Part shown: piece after piece, positions 13,954 to 15,932 of the stretch
Layout of the letters: each line of letters opens with the position of its first letter
How positions within the stretch are numbered: position 1 is the first letter of the stretch
NCBI GenBank assembly: GCA_937950565.1
Contig: CALFCS010000149.1
Location: forward strand, 1 to 15,932
DNA: 15,932 nucleotides
From: an uncultured Lachnospiraceae bacterium
Lineage (GTDB): Bacteria; Bacillota; Clostridia; Lachnospirales; Lachnospiraceae
Direction: 5' to 3'
The notes under the pieces: generated by a model
Told to the model about the DNA's origin: nothing
What the model saw: only the letters and a program-made list of their open reading frames with translations
The model's database searches: none
Translations under genes and position numbers: made by a program

Positions 13954-15744
13954 ATGGATTTCTATGGATTTTACACCGGACAAATATTTGACGCCTATCA
14001 ATATCTCGGCGCCCATGTAGAGCCAATCCGCGGTGTCTCTTTCCGTACTTTCGCACCCTCTGCCACAAGAATCTCCCTGATTGGAGAATTTAACGGCTGG
14101 GAAGAATGGAATATGAACCGTGTCCATGATGGAAACTTCTGGGAATGCTACGTGGAAAATGCAAAGCCCGGGCAGATGTACAAATACCGCATTTACAAAA
14201 CAGACGGCTCCTTTACCGACCACTGCGATCCTTATGGCTTCGGCATGGAACTTCGCCCTAACACTGCCTCAATCATTCGCAATCTAAAGGATTATACCTT
14301 TCACGATGAATCATGGATGAAAAAGCGGACAGACCATAAGGATTCTCCTCTTAATATTTATGAGCTGCATTTTGGTTCTTTTAAAAAGCCGTCCGAGGAG
14401 CCGGATGACTGGTACACTTATACGGAAATGATTGATATTCTGATTCCGTATCTGAAAGAATACGGTTACAATTATATTGAAATTATGCCTCTTAGCGAAC
14501 ATCCCTGCGACGAGTCCTGGGGATATCAGAATACCGGATTTTTCAGTCCTACTTCCCGCTACGGAACGGCCATACAACTTATGGAATTCATTGATGCCTG
14601 CCATCAGAATGACATCGGTGTCATTCTGGATTTCGTTCCGGTACATTTTGCCGTAGACGGATACGCCCTTGCAAATTATGACGGAACCCCGCTTTATGAA
14701 TATCCAAACTCTGACGTCGGAATCAGTGAATGGGGAAGCTGTAATTTTATGCATTCCAGAGGAGAAGTGAGAAGCTTTCTGCAGTCTGCCGCAAATTACT
14801 GGCTGAGTGAATACCATGCAGACGGTATCCGCATGGATGCCATCAGCCGTATCATCTACTGGCAAGGTGAACCGGCACGTGGAGTCAACAACAATGCCGT
14901 TGCATTTATCCGTGATATGAATAAAGGTCTGAAGGAATTACACCCGACTGTTATGCTTTCAGCGGAAGATTCCACTTCCTACCCCGGCGTTACACGCCCT
15001 GCCTGGGAAGGCGGCCTTGGCTTTGATTACAAATGGGATATGGGATGGATGAATGATACGCTGGATTATTTCCGGACAGGAGCAGAATATAGAAGCCGTG
15101 ACTACCATAAGCTCACCTTTTCCATGATGTATTACTATAATGACGCTTATCTTCTGCCCTTCTCCCATGATGAAACTGTACACGGAAAAGCAACGATTGT
15201 ACAGAAAATGAATGGGGATTATGAGGAAAAATTCCCTCAGGCACGTGCACTTTATCTATATATGTACGCACATCCGGGAAAGAAACTGAACTTTATGGGA
15301 AATGAAATCGGTCAGCTCAGAGAATGGGATGAAAAGCGGGAACAGGACTGGGACATTCTCAAGTATCCTGTACATGATGCGTTCCATCGGTTTATAAAGG
15401 ATTTGAACCACATCTACCTGAAATATCCTGCCTTATCTCAATGGGATTATTCCACTGACGGTTTCCGATGGCTTGACTGTCATCAGGAAGAACGCTGCAT
15501 CTATGCATTCGAAAGAAAATGCCCATCCCAGCGTATTGCCGCTATTTTTAATTTCTCAGACCAGGAGCAGGAGGATTATACATTCACGCTCGAAGGCGGC
15601 AAATCCCTGGAGCTTTTAATTGCAAGTGACATGGATATTTATGCCGGCACAAAACACAGGCAGGAAACGATTCTCCCTGTTAAAAATGAGCAGGTTACCA
15701 TAACTTTAAATCCTTACAGCGCCCTCTTATATTTGATTAAATAA
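13954..15744 (+). CDS. glgB: 1,4-alpha-glucan branching enzyme
   Basis: A 596-residue GH13 enzyme that makes alpha-1,6 branches in glycogen. Residues 20-110 form the N-terminal CBM48 domain (RTFAPSATRISLIGEFNGW). The barrel has EHPCDESWGYQNTGFFSPTSRYG (182-204), nucleophile D295 (DGIRMDAIS), acid E338 (LSAEDS) and D406 (FSHDE). FMGNEIGQ and a C-terminal beta domain follow. It is shorter than the about 630-730 residues of E. coli-type GlgB, as it lacks the extra N-terminal module. The DWVPGHF motif of typical GlgB reads DFVPVHF, a divergence seen in related clostridial forms. No other glycogen gene is in the window, so it is an isolated glgB, divergent from a TetR regulator. The ATG follows a CGGAGGA site. 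Confidence 0.93.
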   Translation: MDFYGFYTGQIFDAYQYLGAHVEPIRGVSFRTFAPSATRISLIGEFNGWEEWNMNRVHDGNFWECYVENAKPGQMYKYRIYKTDGSFTDHCDPYGFGMELRPNTASIIRNLKDYTFHDESWMKKRTDHKDSPLNIYELHFGSFKKPSEEPDDWYTYTEMIDILIPYLKEYGYNYIEIMPLSEHPCDESWGYQNTGFFSPTSRYGTAIQLMEFIDACHQNDIGVILDFVPVHFAVDGYALANYDGTPLYEYPNSDVGISEWGSCNFMHSRGEVRSFLQSAANYWLSEYHADGIRMDAISRIIYWQGEPARGVNNNAVAFIRDMNKGLKELHPTVMLSAEDSTSYPGVTRPAWEGGLGFDYKWDMGWMNDTLDYFRTGAEYRSRDYHKLTFSMMYYYNDAYLLPFSHDETVHGKATIVQKMNGDYEEKFPQARALYLYMYAHPGKKLNFMGNEIGQLREWDEKREQDWDILKYPVHDAFHRFIKDLNHIYLKYPALSQWDYSTDGFRWLDCHQEERCIYAFERKCPSQRIAAIFNFSDQEQEDYTFTLEGGKSLELLIASDMDIYAGTKHRQETILPVKNEQVTITLNPYSALLYLIK

Positions 15745-15764
15745 AGACTTCTTATCATTTATGG

Positions 15765-15824
15765 GAAAACAAAGAAACAGGATGCATACGCATCCTGTTT
15801 CTTTGTTTTCTTTGATACTTTTTT
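15765..15824. terminator. Strong terminator hairpin after glgB, 21-bp arms
   Basis: Positions 15765-15785 and 15790-15810 are perfect inverted arms with a 4-nt ATAC loop. The right arm ends T-rich, and more T follows at 15811-15824. It lies between glgB and the convergent S-layer-homology gene, so it probably serves both directions. Confidence 0.85.
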
Positions 15825-15834
15825 ATCTCAGATT

Positions 15835-15932
15835 TTATTTCCCATATTTCTCCAGGAATCTCTGGATAATGGTTGCACACTCTGCACGGTTTGCGCTTCC
15901 CTGCGGGTCAAGAAGAAGCACGCCATCAATTG
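15835..15932 (-). CDS. C-terminal end of an S-layer-homology (SLH) domain protein, partial
   Basis: Only the last 31 residues before the stop at 15837-15835 are in the window; the gene continues beyond the right edge. They read GVLLLDPQGSANRAECATIIQRFLEKYGK near the end (split here: GVLLLDPQGSANRAECA, then TIIQRFLEKYGK). The pattern 'F/L-D-P-x-G-x-x-x-R-A-E-x-A-x-x-x-x-R-F' is the end of an SLH repeat, which anchors proteins to cell-wall polymers. The role of the whole protein cannot be seen. Confidence 0.7.
   Translation of the reverse strand, partial: IDGVLLLDPQGSANRAECATIIQRFLEKYGK

Overview
The window looks like chromosomal DNA from a Gram-positive anaerobe of the Clostridia, most likely a gut Lachnospiraceae (Dorea/Mediterraneibacter/Blautia-like). 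The reasons are the long clostridial form of PurL, a flavin reductase fused to a rubredoxin, an alanyl-tRNA editing protein behind argS, a YtrA-type GntR/ABC operon, strong GGAGG ribosome binding sites, AT-rich sigma-A promoters and an S-layer-homology protein. Genus is an inference; there is no rRNA or other marker in the window. I saw no tRNA, CRISPR array, insertion sequence or prophage.

Layout. 1-4790 reads leftward: argS, alaX, a four-helix DUF1461/TIGR01906 membrane protein, then purL, which runs off the left edge. argS and the rightward Hrb-type flavin reductase-rubredoxin gene share a divergent promoter region at 4720-4879, which holds a PerR-box-like site. The rubredoxin fusion gene is followed by nfo (endonuclease IV) and a terminator. 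Next comes a rightward three-gene operon (GntR regulator, ABC ATPase, six-helix permease) whose -10 element is covered by a 20-bp palindrome. It ends at a hairpin shared with the convergent leftward unit.

8538-13184 is the most interesting part. A leftward unit encodes a radical SAM protein of the 'DNA modification/repair' family, its obligate partner (TIGR03915/DUF4130), and an XPD/DinG-like helicase with an N-terminal Cas4-like nuclease domain. The promoter is a consensus TTGACA-17-TATAAT. One LexA-type GAAC-N4-GTTC box fills the spacer and a second lies at the transcription start. The radical SAM pair is therefore predicted to be an SOS-induced DNA repair or modification module, with the nuclease-helicase as a probable effector. 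A 71-bp structured element of unknown nature sits between the partner gene and the helicase.

A TetR regulator (leftward) lies divergent to glgB (rightward) across a 181-bp region with overlapping promoters and an inverted repeat. glgB ends at a hairpin with 21-bp arms. The right edge holds the C-terminus of an S-layer-homology protein on the minus strand.

No gene-free stretch exceeds 300 bases; the longest is the 181-bp tetR-glgB intergenic region.
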